This document shows positions 14,541 through 28,830 of a stretch of DNA of 64,000 bases, piece after piece. The stretch spans positions 56,953,745 through 57,017,744 of the forward strand of contig OZ038500.1 of the NCBI GenBank assembly GCA_964036315.1, given 5' to 3'. The notes under the pieces are model-generated. The model made no database searches and was not told the DNA's origin. It saw only the letters and a list, made by a program, of their open reading frames with translations. This DNA comes from Acanthosepion esculentum. Lineage: Eukaryota > Mollusca > Cephalopoda > Sepiida > Sepiidae. Each line of letters starts with the position of its first letter. The first letter of the stretch is position 1. A program made the position numbers and the translations under genes.

Positions 14541-14574
14541 AGAATGAAAGAAAGTTGAGAAAAGAAGTACCCAA

Positions 14575-16670
14575 ACAGTAACAAGAAAGAAAGAAAGTTG
14601 AGAAAAGGGCTACCCAAACAGTAACAAGAAAGAAATAAAGAAAATTTGAGAAAAGAAGAACCAAAACAGTAACAAGGAAGAATGAAAGAAAGTAGAGAAA
14701 TGTAGTACCCAAACAATAACAAGAAAGAAAGAAAGTTGGGAAAAAGGGTACCCAAACAGTAACAAGAAAGAAATAAAGAAAAAAGTTGTGAAAAGAAGTA
14801 CCCAAACAGTAGCAAGTAAGAATGAAAGAAAGTTGAGAAAAGAAGTACCCAAACAGTAACAAGGAAGAATGAAAGAAAATTGAGAAAAGAAGTACCCAAA
14901 CAGTAACAAGAAAGAAAGAAAGTTGAGAAAAGGGGTACCCAAACAGTAACAAGAAAGAAATAAAGAAAAAAGTTGAGAAAAGAAGTACCCAAACAATAAA
15001 AAGTAAGAATGAAAGAAAGTTGAGAAAAGAAGAACCCAAATAGTAACAAGAAAGAAAGAAAGTTGAGAAAAGGGGTACCCAAACAGTAACAAGAAAGAAA
15101 TAAAGAAAAAAGTTGAGAAAAGAAGTACCTAAACAGTAACAAGAATGAAAGAAAGTTGAGAAAAGGGGTACCCAAACAGTAACAAGAAAGAAATAAAGAA
15201 AAAAGTTGAGAAAAGATGTACCCAAACAGTAACAAGGAAGAATGAAAGAAAGTTGAGAAAAGAAGTACCCAAACAGTAACAAGGAAGAATGAAAGAAAGT
15301 TGAGAAAAAAATACCCAAACAGTAACAAGGAAGAATGAAAGAAAGTTGAGAAAAGAAGTACCCAAACTGTAACAAGAAAGAAAGAAAGTTGAGAAAAGGG
15401 GTACCCAAACAGTAACAAGAAAGAAATAAAGAAAAAAGTTGAGAAAAGAAGTACCCAAACAGTAACAAGGAAGAATGAATGAAAGTTGAGAAAAGAAGTA
15501 CCCAAACTGTAACAAGAAAGAAAGAAATTTGAGAAAAGGGGTACCCAAACAGTAACAAGAAAAAAATAATGAAAAATTTGAGAAAAGAAGTACCCAAACA
15601 GTAACAAGAAAGAAAGAAAGTTGAGAAAAGGGCTACCCAAACAGTAACAAGAAAGAAATAAAGAAAATTTGAGAAAAGAAGTACCAAAACAGTAACAAGG
15701 AAGAATGAAAGAAAGTAGAGAAAAGTAGTACCCAAACAATAATAAGAAAGAAAGAATGTTGGGAAAAAGGGTACCCAAACAGTAACAAGAAAGAAATAAA
15801 GAAAAAAGTTGTGAAAAGAAGTACCCAAACAGTAGCAAGTAAGAATGAAAGAAAGTTGAGAAAAGAAGTACCCAAACAGTAACAAGGAAGAATGAAAGAA
15901 AATTGAGAAAAGAAGTACCCAAACAGTAACAAGAAAGAAAGAAAGTTGAGAAAAGGGGTACCCAAACAGTAACAAGAAAGAAATAAAGAAAAAAGTTGAG
16001 AAAAGAAGTACCCAAACAGTAACAAGTAAGAATGAAAGAAAGTTGAGAAAAGAAGTACCCAAAGAATAACAAGTAAAAATGAAAGAAAGTTGAGAAAGGA
16101 AGAACCCAAATAGTAACAAGAAAGAAAGAAAGTTGAGAAAAGCGGTACCCAAACAGTAACAAGAAAGAAATAAAGAAAAAAGTTGAGAAAAGAAGTACCT
16201 AAACAGTAACAAGAATGAAAGAAAGTTGAGAAAAGGGGTACCCAAACAGTAACAAGAAAGAAATAAAGAAAAAAGTTGAGAAAAGAAGTACCCAAACAGT
16301 AACAAGGAAGAATGAAAGAAAGTTGAGAAAAGAAGTACCCAAACAGTAACAAGGAAGAATGAAAGAAAGTTGAGAAAAAAAATACCCAAACAGTAACAAG
16401 GAAGAATGAAAGAAAGTTGAGAAAAGAAGTACCCAAACTGTAACAAGAAAGAAAGAAAGTTGAGAAAAGGGGTACCCAAACAGTAACAAGAAAGAAATAA
16501 AGAAAAAATTTGAGAAAAGAAGTACCCAAACAGTAACAAGGAAGAATGAAAGAAAGTTGAGAAAAGAAGTACCCAAACAGTAACAAGAAAGAAAGAAAGT
16601 TGAGAAAAGGGGTACACAAACAGTAACAAGAAAGAAATAAAGAAAAAAGTGGAGAAAAGGGGTACCCAAA
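14575..16670. repeat. Nested tandem pair of about 1.02-kb satellite segments
   Basis: The rare variant GTTGGGAAAAAGGGTACCC occurs at 14,735 and 15,758, 1,023 bp apart, with shared neighbours on both sides. Segments from about 14,575-15,590 and 15,598-16,670 align. The second has an extra monomer near 16,020-16,100, which shifts the offset to about 1,070 bp further right. The pair overlaps the start of the 6.6-kb block. Confidence 0.7.
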
Positions 16671-19600
16671 CTGTAACAAGAAAGAAATAAAGAAAAAAGT
16701 TGAGAAAAGAAGTACCCAAACAGTTACAAGGAAGAATGAAAGAAAGTTGAGAAAAGAAGTACCCAAATAGTAACAAGAAAGAAAGAAAGTTGAGGAAAGG
16801 GGTACCGAAACAGTAACAAGAAAGAAATGAAGATAAAAGTTGAGAAAAGAAGAACCCAAACAGTAACAAGAAAGAAAGAAAGTTGAGAAAAGGGGTACCC
16901 AAACTGTAACAAAAAAAAATAAAGAAAAAAGTTGAGAAAAGAAGTATTCAAACAGTTACAAGGAAGAATGAAAGAAAGTTGAAAAAAGAAGTACCCAAAC
17001 AGTAACAAGAAAGAAAGAAAGTTGAGTAAAGGGGTACCCAAACAGTAACAAGAAATAAATAAAGAAAAAATTTGAGAAAAGAAGTATCCAAACAGTAACA
17101 AGGAAGAATGAAAGAAAGTTGAGAAAAGAAGTACCAAAACAGTAACAAGAAAGAAAGAAAGTTGAGAAAAGGGGTACCCAAACAGTAACAAGAAAGAAAT
17201 AAAGAAAAATGTTGAGAAAAGAATTACCCAATCAGTAACAAGGAAGAAGGAAAGAAAGTTGAGAAAAGGGGTACCCAAAGAGTAACAAGAAAAAGAAAGT
17301 TGAGAAAAGGGGTACCCAAACAGTAACAAGAAAGAAATAAAGAAAAAAGTTGAGAAAAGAAGTACCCAAAAAGTAACAAGGAAGAATGAAAGAAAGTTGA
17401 GAAAAGTAGTACCCAAACAGTAACAAAAAGAAAGAAAGTTGAGAAAAGGGGTACCCAAACAGTAACAAGAAAGAAATAAAGAAAAAAGTTGAGAAAAGAA
17501 GTATCCAAACAGTAACAAGGAAGAATGAAAGAAAGTTGAGAAAAGAAGTACCCAAACAGTAACAAGAAAGAAAGTTGAGAAAAGGGGTACCCAAACAGTA
17601 ACAAGAAAGAAATAAAGAAAAAAGTGGAGAAAAGAAGTATCCAAACAGTAATAAGGAAGAATGAAAGAAAGTTGAGAAAAGAAGTACCCAAACAGTAACA
17701 AGAAAGAAAGAAAGTTGAGAAAAGGGGTACCCAAACAGTAACAAGAAATAAATAAAGAAAAAAGTTGTGAAAAGAAGAATCCAAACAGTAACAAGGAAGA
17801 ATGAAAGAAAGTTGAGAAAAGAAGTACCCAAATAATAACAAGAAAGAAAGAAAGTTGAGAAAAGCGGTACCCAAACAGTAACAAGAAAGAAATAAAGAAA
17901 AAAGTTGAGAAAAGAAGTACCCAAACAGTAACAAGTAAGAATGAAAGAAAGTTGAGAAAAGAAGTATCCAAACAGTAACAAGGAAGAATGTTGATAAATG
18001 AAGTACCCAAATAGTAAAAAGAAAGAAAGAAATTTGTGAAAAGGGGTACCCAAACAGTAACAAGAAAGAAAAAAAGAAAAAATTTGAGAAAAGAAGTACC
18101 CAAACAGTAACAAGTAAGAATGAAAGAAAGTTGAGAAAAGAAGTACCCAAACAGTAACAAGGAAGAATGAAAGAAAGTTGTGAAAAGAAGAACCCAAATA
18201 GTAACAAGAAAGAAAGAAAGTTGAGAAAAGGGGTACCCAAACAGTAACAAGAAAGAAATAAAGAAAAAAGTTGAGAAAAGAAGTACCCAAACAGTACCAA
18301 GGAAGAATGAAAGAAAGTTGAGAAAAGAAGTACCCAAACAGTAACAAGAAAGAAAGAAAGTTGAGAAAAGGGGTACCCAAACAGTAACAAGAGAGAAATA
18401 AGAAAACAGTTGAGAAAAGAAGTATCCAAACAGTAACAAGGAAGAATGAAAGAAAGTTGAGAAAAGAAGTACCCAAACAGTAACAAGAAAGAAAGAAAGT
18501 TGAAAAAATGGGTACCCAAACAGTAACAAGAAAGAAATAAAGAAAAAAGTTGAGAAAAAAAGTACTCAAGCAGTAACAAGGAAGAATGAAAGTTGAGAAA
18601 AGAAGTACCCAAACAGTAACAAGTATGAATGAAAGAAAGTTGAGAAAAGAAGTACCCAAACAGTAACAAGGAATAATGAAAGAAAGTTGAGAAAAGAAGT
18701 ACCCAAATAGTAACAAGAAAGAAAGAAAGTTTAGAAAAGGGGTACCCAGACAGTAACAAGAAAGAAATAAAGAAAAAAGTTGAGAAAAGAAGTAACCAAA
18801 CAGTAACAAGTAAGAATGAAAGAAAGTTGAGAAAAGAAGTACCCAAACAGTAACAAGGAAGAATGAAAGAAAGTTGAGAAAAGAAGTACCCAAACAGTAA
18901 CAAGGAAGAATGAAAGTTGAAAAAAGAAGTACCCAAACAGTAACAAGAAAGAAAGAAAGTTGAGAAAAGGGGTACCCAAACAGTAACAAGAAAGAAATAA
19001 AGAAAAATTTGAGAAAAGAAGTACCCAAACAGTAACAAGAAAGAAAGAAAGTTGACAAAAGGGCTACCCAAACAGTAACAAGAAAGAAATAAAGAAAAAA
19101 GTTGAGAAAAGAAGTACCCAAACCGTAACAAGGAAGAATGAAAGAAAGTTGAGAAAAGTAGTACCCAAACAGTAACAAGAAAGAAAGAAAGTTGAGAAAA
19201 GGGGTACCCAACAGTAACAAGAAAGAAATAAAGAAAAAAGTTGAGAAAAGAAGTACCCAAACAGTAACAAGTAAGAATGAAAGAAAGTTGAGAAAAGAAT
19301 TACCCAAACAGTAACAAGAAAGAAAGTTGAGAAAAGGGGTACCCAAACAGTAACAAGAAAGAAATAAAGAAAAAAGTGTAGTAAAGAAGTATCCAAACAG
19401 TAACAAGGAAGAATGAAAGAAAGTTGAGAAAAGAAGTACCCAAACAGTAACAAGAAAGAAAGAAAGTTGAGAAAAGGGGTACCCAAACAGTAACAAGAAA
19501 TAAATAAAGAAAAAAGTTGTGAAAAGAAGTATCCAATCAGTAACAAGGAAGAATGAAAGAAAGTTGAGAAAAGAAGTACCCAAATTATAACAAGAAAGAA

Positions 19601-21890
19601 AGAAAGTTGAGAAAAGCGGTACCCAAACAGTAACAAGAAAGAAATAAAGAAAAAAGTTGAGAAAAGAAGTACCCAAACAGTAACAAGTAAGAGTGAAAGA
19701 AAGTTGAGAAAAGAAGTATCCAAACAGTAACAAGGAAGAATGAAAGAAAGTTGAGAAAAGAAGTACCCAAACAGTAACAAGAAAGAAAGAAAGTTGAGAA
19801 AAGGGGTACCCAAACAGTAACAAGAAATAAATAAAGAAAAAAGTTGTGAAAAGTATCCAATCAGTAACAAGGAAGAATGAAAGAAAGTTGAGAAAAGAAG
19901 TACCCAAATTATAACAAGAAAGAAAGAAAGTTGAGAAAAGCGGTACCCAAAGAGTAACAAGTAAGAGTGAAAGAAAGTTGAGAAAAGAAGTACCCAAACA
20001 GTAACAAGAAAGAAAGTTGAGAAAAGGGGTACCCAAACAGTAACAAGAAAGAAATAAAGAAAAAATTTGAGAAAAGAAGTACCCAAACAGTTACAAGGAA
20101 GAATGAAAGAAAGTTGAGAAAAGAAGTACCCAAACAGTAACAAGAAAGAAAGAAAGTTCAGAAAAGGGGTACCCAAACAGTAACAAGAAAGAAATAAAGA
20201 AAAAAGTGGAGAAAAGAAGTATCCAAACAGTTACAAGGAAGAATGAAAGATAGTTGAGAAAAGAAGTACCCAAACAGTAACAAGAAAGAAAGAAAGTTGA
20301 GAAAAGGGGTACCCAAACAGTAACAAGAAAGAAATAAAGAAAATTTGAGAAAAGAAGTACCCAAACAGTAACAAGTAAGAATGAAAGAAAGTTGAGAAAA
20401 GAAGTACCCAAACAGTAACAAGGAAGAATGAAAGAAAGTTGAGAAAAGGGGTACCCAAACAGTAACAAGAAAGAAATAAAGAAAAAAGCTGAGAAAATAG
20501 TACCCAAACAGTAACAAGGAAGAATGAAAGAAAGTTGAGAAAAGTAGTACCGAAACAGGAACAAGAAAGAAAGAAAGTTGAGAAAAGAAGTACCCAAACA
20601 GTAACAAGTATGAATGAAAGAAAGTTGAGAAAAGAAGTACCCAAACAGTAACAAGGAAGAATGAAAGAATGTTGAGAAAAGAAGTACCCAAATAGTAACA
20701 AGAAAGAAAGAAAGTTTAGAAAAGGGGTACCCAAACAGTAACAAGAAAGAAATAGAGAAAAAAGTTGAGAAAAGAAGTAACCAAACGGTAACAAGTAAGA
20801 ATGAAAGAAAGTTGAGAAAAGAAGTACCCAAACAGTAACAAGGAAGAATGAAAGAAATTTGAGAAAAGAAGTACCCAAACAGTAACAAGAAAGAAAGAAA
20901 GTTGAGAAAAGGGGTACCCAAACAGTAACAATAAAGAAATAAAGAAAAAAGTTGAGAAAAGAAGTACCAAAACAGTAACAAGGAAGAATGAAAGAAAGTT
21001 GAGAAAAGAAGTACACAAACAGTAACAAGAAAGAAAGAAAGTTGAGAAAATTGGTACCCAAACAGTAACAAGAAAGAAATAAAGAAAAAAGTTGAGAAAA
21101 GAAGTATCCAAACAGTAACAAGGAAGAATGAAAGAAAGTTGAGAAAAGAAGTACCCAAATAATAACAAGAAAGAAAGAAAGTTGAGAAAAGCGGTACCCA
21201 AACAGTAACAAGAAAGAAATAAAGAAAAAAGTTGAGAAAAGAAGTACCCAAACAGTAACAAGTAAGAATGAAAGAAAGTTGAGAAAAGAAGTATCCAAAC
21301 AGTAAAAAGGAAGAATGAAAGAAAGTTGATAAATGAAGTACCCAAATAGTAAAAAGAAAGAAAGAAATTTGTGAAAAGGGGTACCCAAACAGTAACAAGA
21401 AAGAAAAAAAGAAAAAATTTGAGAAAAGAAGTACCCAAACAGTAACAAGTAAGAATGAAAGAAAGTTGAGAAAAGAAGTACCCAAACAGTAACAAGAAAG
21501 AAAGAAAGTTGAGAAAAGGGGTACCCAAACAGTAACAAGAGAGAAATAAGAAAACAGTTGAGAAAAGAAGTATCCAAACAGTAACAAGGAAGAATGAAAG
21601 AAAGTTGATAAACGTAGTACCCAAACAGTAACTAGAAAGAAAGAAAGTTAAAAAAATGGGTACCCAAACAGTAACAAGAAAGAAATAAAGAAAATGTTGA
21701 GAAAAAAAGTACCCAAGCAGTAACAAGGAAGAATGAAAGAAAGTTGAGAAAAGTAGTACCCAAACTGTAACAAGGAAGAATGAAAGAAAGTTGATTAATG
21801 AAGTACCCAAATAGGAAAAAGAAAGAAAGAAATTTGAGAAAAGGGGTACCCAAACAGTAACAAGAAAGAAATAAAGAAAAAAGTTGAGAA
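15260..21890. repeat. 6.6-kb tandem block, copy 1
   Basis: Variants in this stretch recur 6,631 bp downstream up to about 18.1 kb, then 6,584 bp downstream, then 6,774 bp downstream near the end. The 47-bp change in offset equals one monomer, which is missing from copy 2 near 24,750. The later 190-bp change is an extra set of monomers in copy 2 around 27,240-27,420. Single-base variants are otherwise largely shared. Confidence 0.8.
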
Positions 21891-24800
21891 AAGTAGTACC
21901 CAAACAGTAACAAGGAAGAATGAAAGAAAGTTGAGAAAAAAATACCCAAACAGTAACAAGGAAGAATGAAAGAAAGTTGAGAAAAGAAGTACCCAAACTG
22001 TAACAAGAAAGAAAGAAAGTTGAGAAAAGGGGTACCCAAACAGTAACAAGAAAGAAATAAAGAAAAAAGTTGAGAAAAGAAGTACCCAAACAGTAACAAG
22101 GAAGAATGAATGAAAGTTGAGAAAAGAAGTACCCAAACTGTAACAAGAAAGAAAGAAAGTTGAGAAAAGGGGTACCCAAACAGTAACAAGAAAAAAATAA
22201 TGAAAAATTTGAGAAAAGAAGTACCCAAACTGTAACAAGAAAGAAAGAAAGTTGAGAAAAGGGCTACCCAAACAGTAACAAGAAAGAAATAAAGAAAATT
22301 TGAGAAAAGAAGTACCAAAACAGTAACAAGGAAGAATGAAAGAAAGTAGAGAAAAGTAGTACCCAAACAATAACAAGAAAGAAAGAATGTTGGGAAAAAG
22401 GGTACCCAAACAGTAACAAGAAAGAAATAAAGAAAAAAGTTGTGAAAAGAAGTACCCAAACAGTAGCAAGTAAGAATGAAAGAAAGTTGAGAAAAGAAGT
22501 ACCCAAACAGTAACAAGGAAGAATGAAAGAAAATTGAGAAAAGAAGTACCCAAACAGTAACAAGAAAGAAAGAAAGTTGAGAAAAGGGGTACCCAAACAG
22601 TAACAAGAAAGAAATAAAGAAAAAAGTTGAGAAAAGAAGTACCCAAACAGTAACAAGTAAGAATGAAAGAAAGTTGAGAAAAGAAGTACCCAAAGAATAA
22701 CAAGTAAAAATGAAAGAAAGTTGAGAAAGGAAGAACCCAAATAGTAACAAGAAAGAAAGAAAGTTGAGAAAAGGGGTACCCAAACAGTAACAAGAAAGAA
22801 ATAAAGAAAAAAGTTGAGAAAAGAAGTACCTAAACAGTAACAAGAATGAAAGAAAGTTGAGAAAAGGGGTACCCAAACAGTAACAAGAAAGAAATAAAGA
22901 AAAAAGTTGAGAAAAGAAGTACCCAAACAGTAACAAGGAAGAATGAAAGAAAGTTGAGAAAAGAAGTACCCAAACAGTAACAAGGAAGAATGAAAGAAAG
23001 TTGAGAAAAAAAATACCCAAACAGTAACAAGGAAGAATGAAAGAAAGTTGAGAAAAGAAGTACCCAAACTGTAACAAGAAAGAAAGAAAGTTGAGAAAAG
23101 GGGTACCCAAACAGTAACAAGAAAGAAATAAAGAAAAAATTTGAGAAAAGAAGTACCCAAACAGTAACAAGGAAGAATGAAAGAAAGTTGAGAAAAGAAG
23201 TACCCAAACAGTAACAAGAAAGAAAGAAAGTTGAGAAAAGGGGTACACAAACAGTAACAAGAAAGAAATAAAGAAAAAAGTGGAGAAAAGGGGTACCCAA
23301 ACTGTAACAAGAAAGAAATAAAGAAAAAAGTTGAGAAAAGAAGTACCCAAACAGTTACAAGGAAGAATGAAAGAAAGTTGAGAAAAGAAGTACCCAAATA
23401 GTAACAAGAAAGAAAGAAAGTTGAGGAAAGGGGTACCGAAACAGTAACAAGAAAGAAATGAAGATAAAAGTTGAGAAAAGAAGAACCCAAACAGTAACAA
23501 GAAAGAAAGAAAGTTGAGAAAAGGGGTACCCAAACTGTAACAAAAAAAAATAAAGAAAAAAGTTGAGAAAAGAAGTATTCAAACAGTTACAAGGAAGAAT
23601 GAAAGAAAGTTGAAAAAAGAAGTACCCAAACAGTAACAAGAAAGAAAGAAAGTTGAGTAAAGGGGTACCCAAACAGTAACAAGAAAGAAATAAAGAAAAA
23701 ATTTGAGAAAAGAAGTATCCAAACAGTAACAAGGAAGAATGAAAGAAAGTTGAGAAAAGAAGTACCAAAACAGTAACAAGAAAGAAAGAAAGTTGAGAAA
23801 AGGGGTACCCAAACAGTAACAAGAAAGAAATAAAGAAAAATGTTGAGAAAAGAATTACCCAATCAGTAACAAGGAAGAAGGAAAGAAAGTTGAGAAAAGG
23901 GGTACCCAAAGAGTAACAAGAAAAAGAAAGTTGAGAAAAGGGGTACCCAAACAGTAACAAGAAAGAAATAAAGAAAAAAGTTGAGAAAAGAAGTACCCAA
24001 AAAGTAACAAGGAAGAATGAAAGAAAGTTGAGAAAAGTAGTACCCAAACAGTAACAAAAAGAAAGAAAGTTGAGAAAAGGGGTACCAAAACAGTAACAAG
24101 AAAGAAATAAAGAAAAAAGTTGAGAAAAGAAGTATCCAAACAGTAACAAGGAAGAATGAAAGAAAGTTGAGAAAAGAAGTACCCAAACAGTAACAAGAAA
24201 GAAAGTTGAGAAAAGGGGTACCCAAACAGTAACAAGAAAGAAATAAAGAAAAAAGTGGAGAAAAGAAGTATCCAAACAGTAATAAGGAAGAATGAAAGAA
24301 AGTTGAGAAAAGAAGTACCCAAACAGTAACAAGAAAGAAAGAAAGTTGAGAAAAGGGGTACCCAAACAGTAACAAGAAATAAATAAAGAAAAAAGTTGTG
24401 AAAAGAAGAATCCAAACAGTAACAAGGAAGAATGAAAGAAAGTTGAGAAAAGAAGTACCCAAATAATAACAAGAAAGAAAGAAAGTTGAGAAAAGCGGTA
24501 CCCAAACAGTAACAAGAAAGAAATAAAGAAAAAAGTTGAGAAAAGAAGTACCCAAACAGTAACAAGTAAGAATGAAAGAAAGTTGAGAAAAGAAGTATCC
24601 AAACAGTAACAAGGAAGAATGTTGATAAATGAAGTACCCAAATAGTAAAAAGAAAGAAAGAAATTTGTGAAAAGGGGTACCCAAACAGTAACAAGAAAGA
24701 AAAAAAGAAAAAATTTGAGAAAAGAAGTACCCAAACAGTAACAAGGAAGAATGAAAGAAAGTTGAGAAAAGAAGAACCCAAATAGTAACAAGAAAGAAAG

Positions 24801-27800
24801 AAAGTTGAGAAAAGGGGTACCCAAACAGTAACAAGAAAGAAATAAAGAAAAAAGTTGAGAAAAGAAGTACCCAAACAGTACCAAGGAAGAATGAAAGAAA
24901 GTTGAGAAAAGAAGTACCCAAACAGTAACAAGAAAGAAAGAAAGTTGAGAAAAGGGGTACCCAAACAGTAACAAGAGAGAAATAAGAAAACAGTTGAGAA
25001 AAGAAGTATCCAAACAGTAACAAGGAAGAATGAAAGAAAGTTGAGAAAAGAAGTACCCAAACAGTAACAAGAAAGAAAGAAAGTTGAAAAAATGGGTACC
25101 CAAACAGTAACAAGAAAGAAATAAAGAAAAAAGTTGAGAAAAAAAGTACTCAAGCAGTAACAAGGAAGAATGAAAGTTGAGAAAAGAAGTACCCAAACAG
25201 TAACAAGTATGAATGAAAGAAAGTTGAGAAAAGAAGTACCCAAACAGTAACAAGGAATAATGAAAGAAAGTTGAGAAAAGAAGTACCCAAATAGTAACAA
25301 GAAAGAAAGAAAGTTTAGAAAAGGGGTACCCAGACAGTAACAAGAAAGAAATAAAGAAAAAAGTTGAGAAAAGAAGTAACCAAACAGTAACAAGTAAGAA
25401 TGAAAGAAAGTTGAGAAAAGAAGTACCCAAACAGTAACAAGGAAGAATGAAAGAAAGTTGAGAAAAGAAGTACCCAAACAGTAACAAGGAAGAATGAAAG
25501 TTGAAAAAAGAAGTACCCAAACAGTAACAAGAAAGAAAGAAAGTTGAGAAAAGGGGTACCCAAACAGTAACAAGAAAGAAATAAAGAAAAATTTGAGAAA
25601 AGAAGTACCCAAACAGTAACAAGAAAGAAAGAAAGTTGACAAAAGGGCTACCCAAACAGTAACAAGAAAGAAATAAAGAAAAAAGTTGAGAAAAGAAGTA
25701 CCCAAACCGTAACAAGGAAGAATGAAAGAAAGTTGAGAAAAGTAGTACCCAAACAGTAAAAAGAAAGAAAGAAAGTTGAGAAAAGGGGTACCCAACAGTA
25801 ACAAGAAAGAAATAAAGAAAAAAGTTGAGAAAAGAAGTACCCAAACAGTAACAAGTAAGAATGAAAGAAAGATGAGAAAAGAATTACCCAAACAGTAACA
25901 AGAAAGAAAGTTGAGAAAAGGGGTACCCAAACAGTAACAAGAAAGAAATAAAGAAAAAAGTGTAGTAAAGAAGTATCCAAACAGTAACAAGGAAGAATGA
26001 AAGAAAGTTGAGAAAAGAAGTACCCAAACAGTAACAAGAAAGAAAGAAAGTTGAGAAAAGGGGTACCCAAACAGTAACAAGAAATAAATAAAGAAAAAAG
26101 TTGTGAAAAGAAGTATCCAATCAGTAACAAGGAAGAATGAAAGAAAGTTGAGAAAAGAAGTACCCAAATTATAACAAGAAAGAAAGAAAGTTGAGAAAAG
26201 CGGTACCCAAACAGTAACAAGAAAGAAATAAAGAAAAAAGTTGAGAAAAGAAGTACCCAAACAGTAACAAGTAAGAGTGAAAGAAAGTTGAGAAAAGAAG
26301 TATCCAAACAGTAACAAGGAAGAATGAAAGAAAGTTGAGAAAAGAAGTACCCAAACAGTAACAAGAAAGAAAGAAAGTTGAGAAAAGGGGTACCCAAACA
26401 GTAACAAGAAATAAATAAAGAAAAAAGTTGTGAAAAGTATCCAATCAGTAACAAGGAAGAATGAAAGAAAGTTGAGAAAAGAAGTACCCAAATTATAACA
26501 AGAAAGAAAGAAAGTTGAGAAAAGCGGTACCCAAACAGTAACAAGTAAGAGTGAAAGAAAGTTGAGAAAAGAAGTACCCAAACAGTAACAAGAAAGAAAG
26601 TTGAGAAAAGGGGTACCCAAACAGTAACAAGAAAGAAATAAAGAAAAAATTTGAGAAAAGAAGTACCCAAACAGTTACAAGGAAGAATGAAAGAAAGTTG
26701 AGAAAAGAAGTACCCAAACAGTAACAAGAAAGAAAGAAAGTTCAGAAAAGGGGTACCCAAACAGTAACAAGAAAGAAATAAAGAAAAAAGTGGAGAAAAG
26801 AAGTATCCAAACAGTTACAAGGAAGAATGAAAGATAGTTGAGAAAAGAAGTACCCAAACAGTAACAAGAAAGAAAGAAAGTTGAGAAAAGGGGTACCCAA
26901 ACAGTAACAAGAAAGAAATAAAGAAAATTTGAGAAAAGAAGTACCCAAACAGTAACAAGTAAGAATGAAAGAAAGTTGAGAAAAGAAGTACCCAAACAGT
27001 AACAAGGAAGAATGAAAGAAAGTTGAGAAAAGGGGTACCCAAACAGAAACAAGAAAGAAATAAAGAAAAAAGCTGAGAAAATAGTACCCAAACTGTAACA
27101 AGGAAGAATGAAAGAAAGTTGAGAAAAGTAGTACCCAAACAGGAACAAGAAAGAAAGAAAGTTGAGAAAAGAAGTACCCAAACAGTAACAAGTATGAATG
27201 AAAGAAAGTTGAGAAAAGAAGTACCCAAACAGTAACAAGGAAGAATGAAAGAATGTTGAGAAAAGAAGTACCCAAACAGTAACAAGGAAGAATGAAAGAA
27301 AGTTGAGAAAAGGGGTACCCAAACAGTAACAAGAAAGAAATAAAGAAAAAAGCTGAGAAAATAGTACCCAAACTGTAACAAGGAAGAATGAAAGAAAGTT
27401 GAGAAAAGAAGTACCCAAATAGTAACAAGAAAGAAAGAAAGTTTAGAAAAGGGGTACCCAAACAGTAACAAGAAAGAAATAGAGAAAAAAGTTGAGAAAA
27501 GAAGTAACCAAACGGTAACAAGTAAGAATGAAAGAAAGTTGAGAAAAGAAGTACCCAAACAGTAACAAGGAAGAATGAAAGAAAGTTGAGAAAAGAAGTA
27601 CCCAAACAGTAACAAGGAAGAATGAAAGAAATTTGAGAAAAGAAGTACCCAAACAGTAACAAGAAAGAAAGAAAGTTGAGAAAAGGGGTACCCAAACAGT
27701 AACAAGAAAGAAATAAAGAAAAAAGTTGAGAAAAGAAGTACCAAAACAGTAACAAGGAAGAATGAAAGAAAGTTGAGAAAAGAAGTACACAAACAGTAAC

Positions 27801-28830
27801 AAGAAAGAAAGAAAGTTGAGAAAATTGGTACCCAAACAGTAACAAGAAAGAAATAAAGAAAAAAGTTGAGAAAAGATGTATCCAAACAGTAACAAGGAAG
27901 AATGAAAGAAAGTTGAGAAAAGAAGTACCCAAATAATAACAAGAAAGAAAGAAAGTTGAGAAAAGCGGTACCCAAACAGTAACAAGAAAGAAATAAAGAA
28001 AAAAGTTGAGAAAAGAAGTACCCAAACAGTAACAAGTAAGAATGAAAGAAAGTTGAGAAAAGAAGTATCCAAACAGTAAAAAGGAAGAATGAAAGAAAGT
28101 TGATAAATGAAGTACCCAAATAGTAAAAAGAAAGAAAGAAATTTGTGAAAAGGGGTACCCAAACAGTAACAAGAAAGAAAAAAAGAAAAAATTTGAGAAA
28201 AGAAGTACCCAAACAGTAACAAGTAAGAATGAAAGAAAGTTGAGAAAAGAAGTACCCAAACAGTAACAAGAAAGAAAGAAAGTTGAGAAAAGGGGTACCC
28301 AAACAGTAACAAGAGAGAAATAAGAAAACAGTTGAGAAAAGAAGTATCCAAACAGTAACAAGGAAGAATGAAAGAAAGTTGATAAACGTAGTACCCAAAC
28401 AGTAACTAGAAAGAAAGAAAGTTAAAAAAATGGGTACCCAAACAGTAACAAGAAAGAAATAAAGAAAAAAGTTGAGAAAAAAAGTACCCAAGCAGTAACA
28501 AGGAAGAATGAAAGAAAGTTGAGAAAAGTAGTACCCAAACTGTAACAAGGAAGAATGAAAGAAAGTTGATTAATGAAGTACCCAAATAGGAAAAAGAAAG
28601 AAAGAAATTTGAGAAAAGGGGTACCCAAACAGTAACAAGAAAGAAATAAAGAAAAAAGTTGAGAAAAGTAGTACCCAAACTGTAACAAGGAAGAATGAAA
28701 GAAAGTTGATTAATGAAGTACCCAAATAGGAAAAAGAAAGAAAGAAATTTGAGAAAAGGGGTACCCAAACAGTAACAAGAAAGAAATAAAGAAAAAAGTT
28801 GAGAAAAGTAGTACCCAAACAGTAACAAGG
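21891..28830. repeat. 6.6-kb tandem block, copy 2
   Basis: Direct, adjacent copy of the block at 15,260-21,890. It differs mainly by loss of one 47-bp monomer and gain of about 190 bp near 27.2-27.4 kb. Its right edge carries a further local duplication: the GTTGATTAATGAAGTACCC variant occurs near 28,565 and again near 28,706. Confidence 0.8.
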
